Shown here piece by piece: positions 1-6,605 of a stretch of 6,902 nucleotides of DNA. Position 1 is the stretch's first letter. Each line of letters starts with the position of its first letter. The notes beneath the pieces are model-generated. The model made no database searches. It was not told where the DNA came from and worked only from the letters and a program-made list of their open reading frames with translations. This DNA comes from Desulfobulbaceae bacterium (GTDB lineage: Bacteria > Desulfobacterota > Desulfobulbia > Desulfobulbales > Desulfobulbaceae): the NCBI GenBank assembly GCA_027011235.1, contig JALVAI010000345.1, forward strand, positions 1 to 6,902. The letters are read 5' to 3'. A program made the position numbers and the translations under genes.

Positions 1-502
1 TGCCGCCGCGCACGGCCATATCACCGGGGCGCCGGACCAGATCACAGCTCTCGTAACCGTTTGTGATCAAGTGGGAGATCAGGTCGTCGCGGTCCGTGTC
101 TTCGCCGCTGATAATCAGTTCGCAGCGGTCGTTAAGCGCCCGTCTGGCAATGACCCGCCGCAGGACGGCCTCGACCGAGGTGAAGACAATGGGAGGGCGG
201 TCGTTGTTGTGCAGCCGGTAGAGGGTGGAAAGCCGCTGGGCCGTGGTGGCCGGGTCGGGCGAGAGGGCGGTATAGGGCGGGATCTCGAAGCTGGGGTAGA
301 TGAGGACCGGTGCGTCGGTGAACAGGGCGGTGTCCCGGGCAAGGCCCTCGAGTTGCTCATCGGCGGGAACAATACAGCAGACCGGTTTGTCCAGCTGATG
401 ACAAAGCCTTGCCGCAAGCAACAGGCCGCTGCTTCCGGCAAGACCCGTGATATCAAGCTGGTGTCTGCCCTTTTCCCGCAGCCGCTTTAAGATCGACTGC
501 AT
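1..502 (-). CDS. mfd: Transcription-repair coupling factor Mfd, N-terminal fragment
   Basis: This gene runs off the left edge, and only its first 167 codons are visible out of about 1,150 usual for the family. Mfd is a cytoplasmic SF2 translocase that removes RNA polymerase stalled at DNA lesions and recruits UvrA. The visible part matches the UvrB-like N-terminal module. It has a GLAGSSGLLLAARL stretch at residues 20-33 (the degenerate nucleotide-loop region), a block around residues 68-97 with YPSFEIPPY and SPDPATTAQRLSTLYRL, and VRRPGDMAVRGG at 156-167, where the family has PGEFAVRGG. The helicase motors and RNA-polymerase-interaction domain lie outside the window. The ATG at 502-500 is the only sensible start: the frame upstream runs into the bamA stop codon 21 bases away with no other start. 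A weak AGGG lies 12 bases before it, so translational coupling to bamA is plausible. The family call is firm; completeness cannot be judged. Confidence 0.93.
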   Translation of the reverse strand, partial: MQSILKRLREKGRHQLDITGLAGSSGLLLAARLCHQLDKPVCCIVPADEQLEGLARDTALFTDAPVLIYPSFEIPPYTALSPDPATTAQRLSTLYRLHNNDRPPIVFTSVEAVLRRVIARRALNDRCELIISGEDTDRDDLISHLITNGYESCDLVRRPGDMAVRGG

Positions 503-523
503 GGATAAGAATTGCCCTGGCGA

Positions 524-3202
524 CTAAAAGGAGCCGCCCATGGTGAAGTCCCAGTTGGAGCTGTCCTCGCCGTCCTGTTGGTCAAGGTTGTAGCCCCAGG
601 CCAGGCGGATCGGTCCCATGGGGGACATCCACATGAACCCGACACCAGCGGTCTTTTTGAAATCGCCGAAATCCCAGCTGTCTTCAAGGGCGTAGACATT
701 ACCAAAATCGGTGAACACCTCTCCGTGCAGGCCGGCCTGCTCAAGCAGGGGAAACTGAACGGCAAGGTTTGCGTACCACATCTTGTCACCACCAATCTTT
801 TCATTGGTGACCGGGTCGCGGGGACTGATGCTGACAGCGGGAAAACCACGGATACTGTTCATGCCGCCAAGGTAAAACCGTTCGTAGACCGGCAGTTTTT
901 TGTCATCATCGGCAAATATCTGGCCGATGGCACCTTTGATGTGGAAGACCGATTTCCAGTACATGGGGAAGTACCATGAGCTGGAACCTTCAAGTTTGGT
1001 ATAGTCGGCGTCGCCGCCCAGCCAGCCGCCGGCATGCCGGACACTGATCGAGTTTCTGGAACCGGAATCGGGGATGAAGCGGTTATTGCGCGTGTCCCGG
1101 AGAAAACGGATATGGACGGCGCTGGTCAGTTTGATATCTTCGGAATCCTTGATGACCTGAGAGGCGTTGTCGGCAACGTCACTGAGGGTGGTGTTGTCTA
1201 TCGAGTAACCGTAATAGACATACCATTTTTCAAAAAACGGGTGCCCGAACCGGAGACCGCCACCCACGGAATCCTTGGTGTAATCGTCATATTCCCGGCG
1301 CCAGTTGAACAGGTCAAGCCCCAGGGACACGTGGGAATCAAGAAATCTCGGGTTTGTAAAGTTTAAGTTGAAGCGGGTGGTTATACCGCTCAAGTTCACG
1401 GACAGTGCCAGCTTGTCACCGGTGCCCAGTAGGTTATCTTCGGAAATCTCGCCCATGAACAACAGGGATTCGGACGAGGAGTAGCCGGCGCCGATACTGA
1501 ACTGGCCGGTGGATTTTTCCTTGACCTTGACGATGACATCCATCTTGTCCTCTTCCATGGTCGGCTGCGGTGTCACCGTGACCTCTTCAAAATAGCCCAG
1601 CCGCTGCAGCTTACGGGTCGAACTCCTGATGGCCCTGGAATCAAAGATGCCGCCTTCTTTCACGTCCAGGTCCCGACGGATAACATTGTCACGTGTTCTG
1701 GTGTTCCCGTGGATCTCCACCCGGTTGAAATAGACCAGTGACCCTTTGTCGACGTTCAAGGTGATATCCACCCGTCTGCCGGAGGTGGATTTTTTGATTT
1801 GGGGGTGGACTTCGGCAAAGGCGTACCCATGCTCGGCATAGAGATCGGTCAGTTTCAGGGTGTCATCACGCAGGACCTTACGGTTGAGATATTTTTCTTT
1901 ACGGATCTTGAGCATGGACATCAGTTTGGCCTTGTCCTCGATGAGATCACCCTTGATGTCAACGGTGCCGACCCGGTACCTGGGCCCCTCTTCAATGGGG
2001 AAGGTGACGGTCAGGGAATCATCTTTTTCTTCCACCCTGGGTTCACCCACCCTGGCCTCGATAAAACCGTGATTGTGGTAAAAGGCGGCAAGACGGGCCG
2101 CGTCCTGCTGCAGGACATCCATCTTCAGGACACCGCTTTCGGTCAACCAGGAGAGCCAGTTCCAGGTTCCGGTCTGGATAACATCTTCCAGATCATCGTC
2201 GTCAAAGGATTTGTTGCCTTCAAAGGCGATTTTCCTGATGGAGACCTTTTTCCCTTCCTGGATGCGAAAATGGACATCAGCGGTGTCCTTGGTCGGATAG
2301 CTGAGGGTGGCGGCCACCTTGGTGTTGAAATAGCCCTTTGACTTGTACAGTCCCTTGATGCGCTGGACCGCATCGTTGATCTTGGCCGGGTTGACGATGG
2401 TGTTGGCGTTGATGTTGGCCGCGTCCCGGACATCATCTTCGGAAACGGCGTCGACACCGCTGAAACTGACATTTTTAATCAGCGGTTTTTCCTTGACGAT
2501 AAAGGTAATGGCCTTGCCCTTTGCTGTATCGGTGACATCAACGGACACGTCGTCAAAGTATCCCATTGAGAAGACCGATTTCAGGTCCCGGCGCAGGGCA
2601 GCCGGATCATAGTAATCACCGGGTTTGGTCTGGATTTTCCTGAGAATTGCCCCGGAGTCAATCCGCTGGTTACCGGATGGGGTAACGGAGGCAACGATAA
2701 CCGAACGATTGGCATAGCCGAGAACATCGGCCACCGCACTATTGGTGACCTGTTCCAGTCCGCCGGTGAGCGTGGTTTCCTGAAAAATTTCCGGTTTGGC
2801 CTTTGGATTAAGCACGTCGATGACCATCATGTCCACTTCAATACCCTTGCCGACTCTGGTAAGGCTGCCAACGGCGATGTAATCATAACCGGTTTTATCG
2901 GCAACCCGGCGCAGGGCGGCAGCCGGGGGCGGCCAGGGGCCGGTATAGTCGATCAGGGAGCGGGCCTGTTTGCGCGGTATCATGGAAAAGTGCTTGGCCG
3001 CCAATGCCCTGGCCAGGGCCTCGTCTGCCTGTTTCTGCAGCTTGCCCGGCCGGGAGGAGTTGATCCTGAAGGGAAGGAAACCAGTGTTCTGCTGGATGGC
3101 AAGGGCCGGCTCCGCTCCCATGAGGATGATGAGACAAAAGAGGAGAAACAGGGCCGGCACAACATCCCGACTTAAGCTTCGAAACTGTGATGTCAACTGC
3201 AT
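524..3202 (-). CDS. bamA: Outer membrane protein assembly factor BamA with extra N-terminal domain
   Basis: BamA is the outer-membrane core of the BAM complex, which folds and inserts beta-barrel proteins. The 892-residue product has a signal peptide (basic start, hydrophobic core about 14-29, ALA at 33-35 before the likely cleavage site). Residues about 38-165 form an extra alpha/beta domain resembling TolB-N or FlgT-like modules. Five POTRA repeats follow at about 167-240, 241-317, 319-406, 408-487 and 490-565, recognisable by endings such as GYFDDVSVDV and LGYFEEVTVT. The beta-barrel runs from about 567 to the end. It carries IRGF (784-787) as the conserved loop-6 VRGF motif, and it ends in phenylalanine, as expected of an outer-membrane beta-signal. 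The protein is longer than E. coli BamA (810 residues) because of the N-terminal domain. The start is supported by AGGA at 3213-3210, 7 bases upstream. It is followed by mfd after 21 bases. TamA is unlikely, since TamA has three POTRAs. Confidence 0.96.
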   Translation of the reverse strand: MQLTSQFRSLSRDVVPALFLLFCLIILMGAEPALAIQQNTGFLPFRINSSRPGKLQKQADEALARALAAKHFSMIPRKQARSLIDYTGPWPPPAAALRRVADKTGYDYIAVGSLTRVGKGIEVDMMVIDVLNPKAKPEIFQETTLTGGLEQVTNSAVADVLGYANRSVIVASVTPSGNQRIDSGAILRKIQTKPGDYYDPAALRRDLKSVFSMGYFDDVSVDVTDTAKGKAITFIVKEKPLIKNVSFSGVDAVSEDDVRDAANINANTIVNPAKINDAVQRIKGLYKSKGYFNTKVAATLSYPTKDTADVHFRIQEGKKVSIRKIAFEGNKSFDDDDLEDVIQTGTWNWLSWLTESGVLKMDVLQQDAARLAAFYHNHGFIEARVGEPRVEEKDDSLTVTFPIEEGPRYRVGTVDIKGDLIEDKAKLMSMLKIRKEKYLNRKVLRDDTLKLTDLYAEHGYAFAEVHPQIKKSTSGRRVDITLNVDKGSLVYFNRVEIHGNTRTRDNVIRRDLDVKEGGIFDSRAIRSSTRKLQRLGYFEEVTVTPQPTMEEDKMDVIVKVKEKSTGQFSIGAGYSSSESLLFMGEISEDNLLGTGDKLALSVNLSGITTRFNLNFTNPRFLDSHVSLGLDLFNWRREYDDYTKDSVGGGLRFGHPFFEKWYVYYGYSIDNTTLSDVADNASQVIKDSEDIKLTSAVHIRFLRDTRNNRFIPDSGSRNSISVRHAGGWLGGDADYTKLEGSSSWYFPMYWKSVFHIKGAIGQIFADDDKKLPVYERFYLGGMNSIRGFPAVSISPRDPVTNEKIGGDKMWYANLAVQFPLLEQAGLHGEVFTDFGNVYALEDSWDFGDFKKTAGVGFMWMSPMGPIRLAWGYNLDQQDGEDSSNWDFTMGGSF

Positions 3203-3256
3203 GTATGCGTCCTGATCAATAGGGTTGTAGGGGAAAAAGTTTAAATTCCTTCCATG

Positions 3257-3290
3257 ATGGCATCGTACCTGAAATTCGTTATTATGCCAT
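3257..3290. repeat. Inverted repeat ATGGCAT/ATGCCAT ahead of bamA
   Basis: Exact 7-base arms lie at 3257-3263 and 3284-3290, separated by 20 bases. The right arm overlaps the candidate -10 box of bamA, and the repeat covers the presumed transcription start. It could be an operator or a weak hairpin, but arms this short also arise by chance. Confidence 0.3.
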
Positions 3291-3308
3291 GCCCGGTGAA
3301 AAATGCAA
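3281..3308 (-). promoter_or_regulatory. Candidate sigma70-type promoter for bamA
   Basis: On the minus strand TTGCAT (3308-3303) is followed after 16 bases by CATAAT (3286-3281). The -10 matches the consensus at five of six positions, the -35 only at its first three. It lies in the 110-base gap between plsC and bamA, about 80 bases before the bamA start. It would let bamA-mfd be transcribed independently of plsC. A 7-bp inverted repeat overlaps the -10 box. This rests on visual pattern matching only. Confidence 0.35.
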
Positions 3309-3312
3309 CGGC

Positions 3313-4074
3313 TTATCCAATCTTTGATGGCTCGGGTTCTTCTGCCGGAAGATGGATGGGGTCAAGAAGCTGGGCCACCTTGTCATGGAGGATGGCGGCC
3401 AGTGCCTGTTTGTCCCTGGGCGTGAACTGTGCTGTCGGGATGGGCTTGCCGATACGGATGACTATTTCGCCTGGGGCGGGAAGAAGTTTCCCCTTGGGCA
3501 GCAGGCGGGAGGTATTGTTAAAGGCGATGGGCACAACCGGAACCCCGGAACGGATGGCCAACAGAATGGCCCCGGCCTTGAAGGGCTGCAACTTTCCATC
3601 CCTGCTGCGGGTACCTTCGGGAAAGATAAGGACCGAGCTGCCGGCGCTGATGCGTTTGGCGGCCAGGTTCAGGCTCTCAAGGGCCTTTCTGCCGCGTGCG
3701 CGGTCAATGGAGATAAAGCCGACCTTGCGCATGGCCGTCCCCAATATGGGGACATCAAAGAGCTCTTTTTTTGCTATCCATCTAAAATCATGGGGAAAGT
3801 ATCCCTGGAAGCTGTAGATGTCAAGCTGGCTGCAATGGTTGCCTGCAAAGACATAGGTTGCCTGCGGGTCGATATTTTCCATACCGGTGACCCGGACCCG
3901 GATGCCGGCGATCCGGGTCATGATTTTTGCCCAGAGCCTCGGGTAGACCTGGGCCGCGGTCGCATTGTCACTTGAAATTCTGAAATCGGCAAGCGCCACA
4001 AAGCAGGCCGCGGTGGTGATAAAGGGCAGGCTGACGAGAAAGAAGAGGGAGCGGAGACGTTGGAAAATGGTCAT
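3313..4074 (-). CDS. plsC: 1-acyl-sn-glycerol-3-phosphate acyltransferase (PlsC family)
   Basis: This enzyme transfers an acyl group to the sn-2 position of lysophosphatidic acid, giving phosphatidic acid, the precursor of membrane phospholipids. It acts at the inner membrane. The 253-residue product has a hydrophobic N-terminal segment (about 10-28) that likely anchors it. It shows all the acyltransferase blocks: NHCSQLD (79-85) as the catalytic NHx4D box, a KKELFDVPILG region (102-112) leading to GFISIDR (119-125), FPEGTRS (151-157) for glycerol-phosphate binding, and VPVVPIAF (178-185). The length is normal for the family. The ATG at 4074-4072 is the first possible start, since a stop codon lies two codons upstream. 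No clear Shine-Dalgarno sequence precedes it, which is slightly odd. It lies upstream of bamA on the same strand with a 110-base gap and diverges from icd. Acyl specificity cannot be read from the sequence, and other lyso-lipid acyltransferases share these motifs. Confidence 0.93.
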   Translation of the reverse strand: MTIFQRLRSLFFLVSLPFITTAACFVALADFRISSDNATAAQVYPRLWAKIMTRIAGIRVRVTGMENIDPQATYVFAGNHCSQLDIYSFQGYFPHDFRWIAKKELFDVPILGTAMRKVGFISIDRARGRKALESLNLAAKRISAGSSVLIFPEGTRSRDGKLQPFKAGAILLAIRSGVPVVPIAFNNTSRLLPKGKLLPAPGEIVIRIGKPIPTAQFTPRDKQALAAILHDKVAQLLDPIHLPAEEPEPSKIG

Positions 4075-4146
4075 GGGAAGTTATGCGACCGCCGGAGTTT
4101 TAATCTGAAAATGGTCCACGCAGCTGTGTCCTTTTGGATTATTTCA

Positions 4147-4299
4147 TCATTTGAAGTCTACGCTTATCTGTTGTGGCCGGGACGATAAATTATGGTCCAG
4201 CCATGCCGGGTTATCCGGGTTCTCTGAATATCCGCGGGATAACGGATCGGGTGTACCCGGACTATTTAATATCCAAGCGCGGAAAAACCACTGTTTCAT
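4147..4299 (-). CDS. Doubtful small ORF upstream of plsC (50 aa)
   Basis: The product begins MKQWFFRAWIL and ends QQISVDFK, with a proline-rich middle (SPGTPDPL, NPDNPAW). I recognise no family. In its favour, GGAG (4311-4308) sits 8 bases before the ATG, and it runs in the same direction as plsC, ending 72 bases before it. Against it, the frame uses TTA and ATA codons, while the neighbouring icd contains no TTA at all. It is also short and lies within an intergenic region that carries inverted repeats. A longer version could start at 4350 but lacks support. It may be a leader peptide or, more likely, chance. Confidence 0.2.
   Translation of the reverse strand: MKQWFFRAWILNSPGTPDPLSRGYSENPDNPAWLDHNLSSRPQQISVDFK
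4206..4261. repeat. Nested inverted repeats between plsC and icd
   Basis: GTTATCC (4210-4216) and GGATAAC (4237-4243) form an exact 7-bp inverted repeat with a 20-base spacer. Overlapping it, TCCGGGT (4214-4220) and ACCCGGA (4255-4261) form a second 7-bp pair. CCGGGTT also occurs twice in tandem, at 4206-4212 and 4215-4221. The two pairings exclude each other in part, so they could be alternative structures or operator half-sites. Function is unknown. Confidence 0.35.
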
Positions 4300-4357
4300 A
4301 GCATAATCTCCGGTAAAACTCATCCCTTTTGTCCTCGGCGCAGGGAGCATAGTTATA

Positions 4358-4386
4358 TTGACGATTGGGTGGAGATGGTTTATGTT
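4358..4386 (+). promoter_or_regulatory. Candidate sigma70-type promoter for icd
   Basis: TTGACG (4358-4363) and TATGTT (4381-4386) are separated by the ideal 17 bases. They match the consensus at five and four of six positions. Transcription would start near 4393 and leave a leader of about 100 bases before icd. This is the best complete promoter seen ahead of icd. Confidence 0.45.
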
Positions 4387-4428
4387 GCCAGATTTTGAAA
4401 AATAGCGATAGTTTCAGTTGTTAGTGAA

Positions 4429-4434
4429 TATAAT
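4429..4434 (+). promoter_or_regulatory. Perfect -10 box TATAAT ahead of icd
   Basis: A perfect TATAAT lies 56 bases before the icd start, but the bases 16-18 positions upstream do not resemble TTGACA. It could be a second, activator-dependent icd promoter or a chance match in AT-rich DNA. Confidence 0.3.
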
Positions 4435-4446
4435 CCAACTTTGATT

Positions 4447-4480
4447 TCCGGCTGTCCGGAGAATACAAAAAATACAGGAG
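4447..4480 (+). promoter_or_regulatory. icd leader hairpin and ribosome-binding site
   Basis: TCCGG (4447-4451) pairs with CCGGA (4456-4460) across a four-base loop and could extend by two weaker pairs. Sixteen bases after this stem comes AGGAG (4476-4480), a strong Shine-Dalgarno sequence 10 bases before the icd ATG at 4491, which fixes that start. The hairpin is too small to call a regulator with confidence. Confidence 0.5.
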
Positions 4481-4490
4481 AACAGGCATT

Positions 4491-5705
4491 ATGGCAAAGA
4501 TCGAGGTGAAAAACCCGGTTGTCGAAATCGACGGCGATGAAATGACACGTATCCTCTGGGCATTTATCAAGGAAAAGCTGATCCTGCCCTATCTCGATAT
4601 TGATTTGAAATACTATGATCTCTCCATTCAGAAACGGGATGAAACCGATGACCGGATAACCGTTGAAGCGGCCGAGGCCATCAAGAAGTACCGGGTCGGC
4701 ATCAAGTGCGCCACCATTACCCCGGACGAGGCCCGGGTCAAGGAGTTTGGCCTGAAAAAGATGTGGCCCTCGCCCAATGGCACCATCCGCAATATAATTG
4801 GCGGCACCGTGTTCAGGCAGCCGATTATATGCAACAATATACCGCGGCTGGTACCGGGCTGGACCAAACCCATTGTCATCGGCCGTCATGCCTTTGGTGA
4901 CCAGTACAAGGCCACGGACTTCCTGGTGCCCGGTCCGGGAAAGCTGACCATGCGTTTTGAGCCTGAGGATGGCGGAGAGCCGATCGAGCATGAGGTGTTT
5001 GACTTTCCCGGCAGCGGCTGTGCCATGGGGATGTACAACCTGGACGAGTCCATCCGCGGTTTTGCCCGTTCCTGCATGAACTATGCCCTCAATCTCGGCT
5101 GGCCGCTCTATCTCTCCACCAAAAATACCATTTTGAAGAAATATGACGGCCGGTTCAAGGACATTTTTCAAGAGGTTTTTGATGGGGAATTTGCCGACCG
5201 TTTTGCTGAGTCGGGAATAACCTATGAACACCGGCTGATCGATGATATGGTGGCGTCTGCCCTGAAATGGGAGGGCGGTTTTGTCTGGGCCTGCAAGAAT
5301 TATGACGGTGATGTCCAGTCGGACACCGTTGCCCAGGGTTTCGGCTCTCTTGGCCTGATGACCTCGGTGCTGATGACCGAGGACGGCGGCACCGTCGAGG
5401 CCGAGGCCGCCCATGGCACGGTTACCCGTCATTATCGGGAGCACCAGAAGGGGAATGCGACTTCCACCAACCCCATTGCCTCCATCTTTGCCTGGACCCG
5501 CGGGCTCTACTACCGGGGCACCTTTGATAATACGCCCGAGGTTGTTCGTTTTGCCGAGCTGCTGGAAAAGGTCTGTGTTGAAACCGTTGAATCGGGTTTT
5601 ATGACCAAGGACCTGGCCCTGCTGGTCGGTGGGGAACAGAAGTTTTTGACCACCGAACAATTTCTGGCCAAACTCGATGAGAACCTGCAGGCGGCCATGG
5701 GCTGA
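4491..5705 (+). CDS. icd: NADP-dependent isocitrate dehydrogenase, eukaryote-like (type II) form
   Basis: This enzyme oxidises isocitrate to 2-oxoglutarate and CO2 with NADP in the TCA cycle, in the cytoplasm. The 404-residue protein closely resembles the dimeric human IDH1/IDH2 type rather than the E. coli Icd type. The substrate site is intact: T77, the SPNGTIR block with S94, N96 and R100, R109, R132 in IGRHAFGDQY (same number as in human IDH1), Y139 and K211. Metal-binding aspartates are at D251, D274 and D278. The NADP-binding loop is HGTVTRHYR (308-316), followed by STNPIASIFAWTRGL (324-338). The length is typical (human IDH1 has 414). The start is set by AGGAG 10 bases upstream. A complementary-strand open frame of 458 codons covers the whole gene but is an artefact of codon choice. 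In sulfate reducers the enzyme can run in either the oxidative or the reductive direction; the sequence does not decide which. Confidence 0.97.
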   Translation: MAKIEVKNPVVEIDGDEMTRILWAFIKEKLILPYLDIDLKYYDLSIQKRDETDDRITVEAAEAIKKYRVGIKCATITPDEARVKEFGLKKMWPSPNGTIRNIIGGTVFRQPIICNNIPRLVPGWTKPIVIGRHAFGDQYKATDFLVPGPGKLTMRFEPEDGGEPIEHEVFDFPGSGCAMGMYNLDESIRGFARSCMNYALNLGWPLYLSTKNTILKKYDGRFKDIFQEVFDGEFADRFAESGITYEHRLIDDMVASALKWEGGFVWACKNYDGDVQSDTVAQGFGSLGLMTSVLMTEDGGTVEAEAAHGTVTRHYREHQKGNATSTNPIASIFAWTRGLYYRGTFDNTPEVVRFAELLEKVCVETVESGFMTKDLALLVGGEQKFLTTEQFLAKLDENLQAAMG

Positions 5706-5747
5706 GCCGGCCCGGTTTTGCGCTGCCGCCGCATTGAAAGGTGTTTT

Positions 5748-5781
5748 ACCGGGCATATCCGCTTTTCCGGATATGCCCGGT
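5748..5781. repeat. Perfect 14-bp palindromic hairpin downstream of icd
   Basis: ACCGGGCATATCCG (5748-5761) and its exact reverse complement (5768-5781) flank a six-base loop CTTTTC. It lies 42 bases after the icd stop. As RNA this is a very stable stem and probably marks the 3' end of the icd message. Neither strand has a U-run after the stem; on the plus strand TTTT comes before it instead. It is therefore not a canonical intrinsic terminator, and it could equally be an RNA-stabilising or REP-like element. Confidence 0.7.
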
Positions 5782-5894
5782 GGGCGATAATGGCCCGCCG
5801 GAGAACAGGGGCCGTGCGGCAGGTTCCTGGTACCTGGCTGCAGGCCTGTTGTGGACCCGGCCGTGCCGGTGGGTTATCATGAGAGAGATCGGCC

Positions 5895-6605
5895 ATGTCC
5901 CTGCTTGCCGGTGTACAGGATGTACTGTTTCCAGCCCGTTGCCTTGCCTGCGAGGCGCTGCTCGGCCGCCATCGCCTGCCGCTTCTCTGCCGTGACTGTG
6001 TCTCCCGGCTCGTTCCCCTGACTTCTCCCCTGTGTCGCTGTTGCGGTACCCCCTTTGCCACCGGTGAGGACCATCTCTGCGGTGACTGCCTGACCGGCAA
6101 ACCTCCCTTTGATCTTGTCCGCTCCGCCTACTCCTACCAGGAACCCCTGGTCAGTCTGATCCACCAGGTGAAATTTGGTCGTCGCTTTACCCCTCTTGCA
6201 ACCCTGGGTGTCCTGGGTCGTAATTCCCCCGCCTGTTCCGCCCTTTCCCGTCCGGACCTGATCTTGCCTGTTCCCCTGCATGACCGCAGGTTACGGCAGC
6301 GGGGATTCAACCAGTCCCTGCTCCTTGCCCGCGCCTGTTTTCCCAAGTGGAAGGGCAGAATTGCAGCAAATGGTCTGAAGAGGATACGCAACACCTCTCC
6401 CCAGACCGATTTAAGCGGCAGGGAACGAAGGAAAAACCTCAACGGAGCTTTTTGCGTGAATATTAGAGGCGGGGTGGCCGGGAAAAAGGTTCTGGTGGTA
6501 GATGACGTCCTGACCACCGGATCCACCGTGCTTGAGTGCAGCAAAATTCTGCAAAAGGCTTGCGCTGCAAGGGTTGAGGTCTTTACCCTGGCCCGGGCCC
6601 TGTAA
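5895..6605 (+). CDS. comF: ComF family protein (zinc ribbon plus phosphoribosyltransferase domain)
   Basis: ComF proteins join a double zinc ribbon to a type I phosphoribosyltransferase fold. In naturally competent bacteria ComF is needed for DNA uptake, while in most others, including relatives known as GntX, the role is unclear. Here the 236-residue protein has four cysteine pairs at C16/C19, C32/C35, C47/C50 and C62/C65, with an extra C49. Then come VPLHDRRLRQRGFNQS (126-141), the family signature SPQTDLSGRERRKNLNGAF (168-186) and the PRPP-binding loop VLVVDDVLTTGST (199-211). The length is normal. The ATG at 5895 follows a GAGAG purine run (5883-5887) by 7 bases. An ATG at 5879 is out of frame. 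The gene follows icd by 189 bases and may have its own promoter or be reached by read-through past the hairpin. Without other competence genes in view, no competence role should be assumed. Confidence 0.93.
   Translation: MSLLAGVQDVLFPARCLACEALLGRHRLPLLCRDCVSRLVPLTSPLCRCCGTPFATGEDHLCGDCLTGKPPFDLVRSAYSYQEPLVSLIHQVKFGRRFTPLATLGVLGRNSPACSALSRPDLILPVPLHDRRLRQRGFNQSLLLARACFPKWKGRIAANGLKRIRNTSPQTDLSGRERRKNLNGAFCVNIRGGVAGKKVLVVDDVLTTGSTVLECSKILQKACAARVEVFTLARAL

Larger units (their letters stand above)
4075..4490. other. Divergent plsC-icd intergenic region
   Basis: These 416 bases separate the divergently read plsC and icd. They hold two candidate icd promoter elements, a small leader hairpin just before the icd ribosome-binding site, a cluster of GC-rich inverted repeats at 4206-4261 and a doubtful 50-codon frame on the minus strand. 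I found no convincing promoter for plsC. No tRNA, riboswitch or mobile-element signature was recognised. Confidence 0.6.

Noticed and set aside
71..490. A 139-codon plus-strand frame near the left edge
   Set aside because: The minus strand in this stretch encodes a clear Mfd N-terminus in another frame.
1799..2341. A 180-codon plus-strand open frame inside bamA, and other plus-strand frames at 512-979 and 1034-1366
   Set aside because: All lie opposite conserved BamA POTRA or barrel coding sequence and give no recognisable protein; they are shadows of a GC-rich gene.
3352..3975. Plus-strand frames of 187 and 207 codons opposite plsC
   Set aside because: plsC has all acyltransferase motifs; the opposite frames have no family features.
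4380..5756. A 458-codon open frame on the minus strand covering all of icd
   Set aside because: Its codons are in exact register with icd codons, so it stays open simply because icd uses no TTA, CTA or TCA codons. Its translation shows no recognisable family, while icd is unmistakable.
5763..5791. TTTTCC and GATAAT with 17-base spacing as a comF promoter
   Set aside because: The -35 is poor and lies inside the strong hairpin after icd, so the match is probably chance.
5820..5866. Short repeats CAGGT/ACCTG and a duplicated GGCCGTGC before comF
   Set aside because: Arms and repeats of 5-8 bases are expected by chance in this GC-rich gap.
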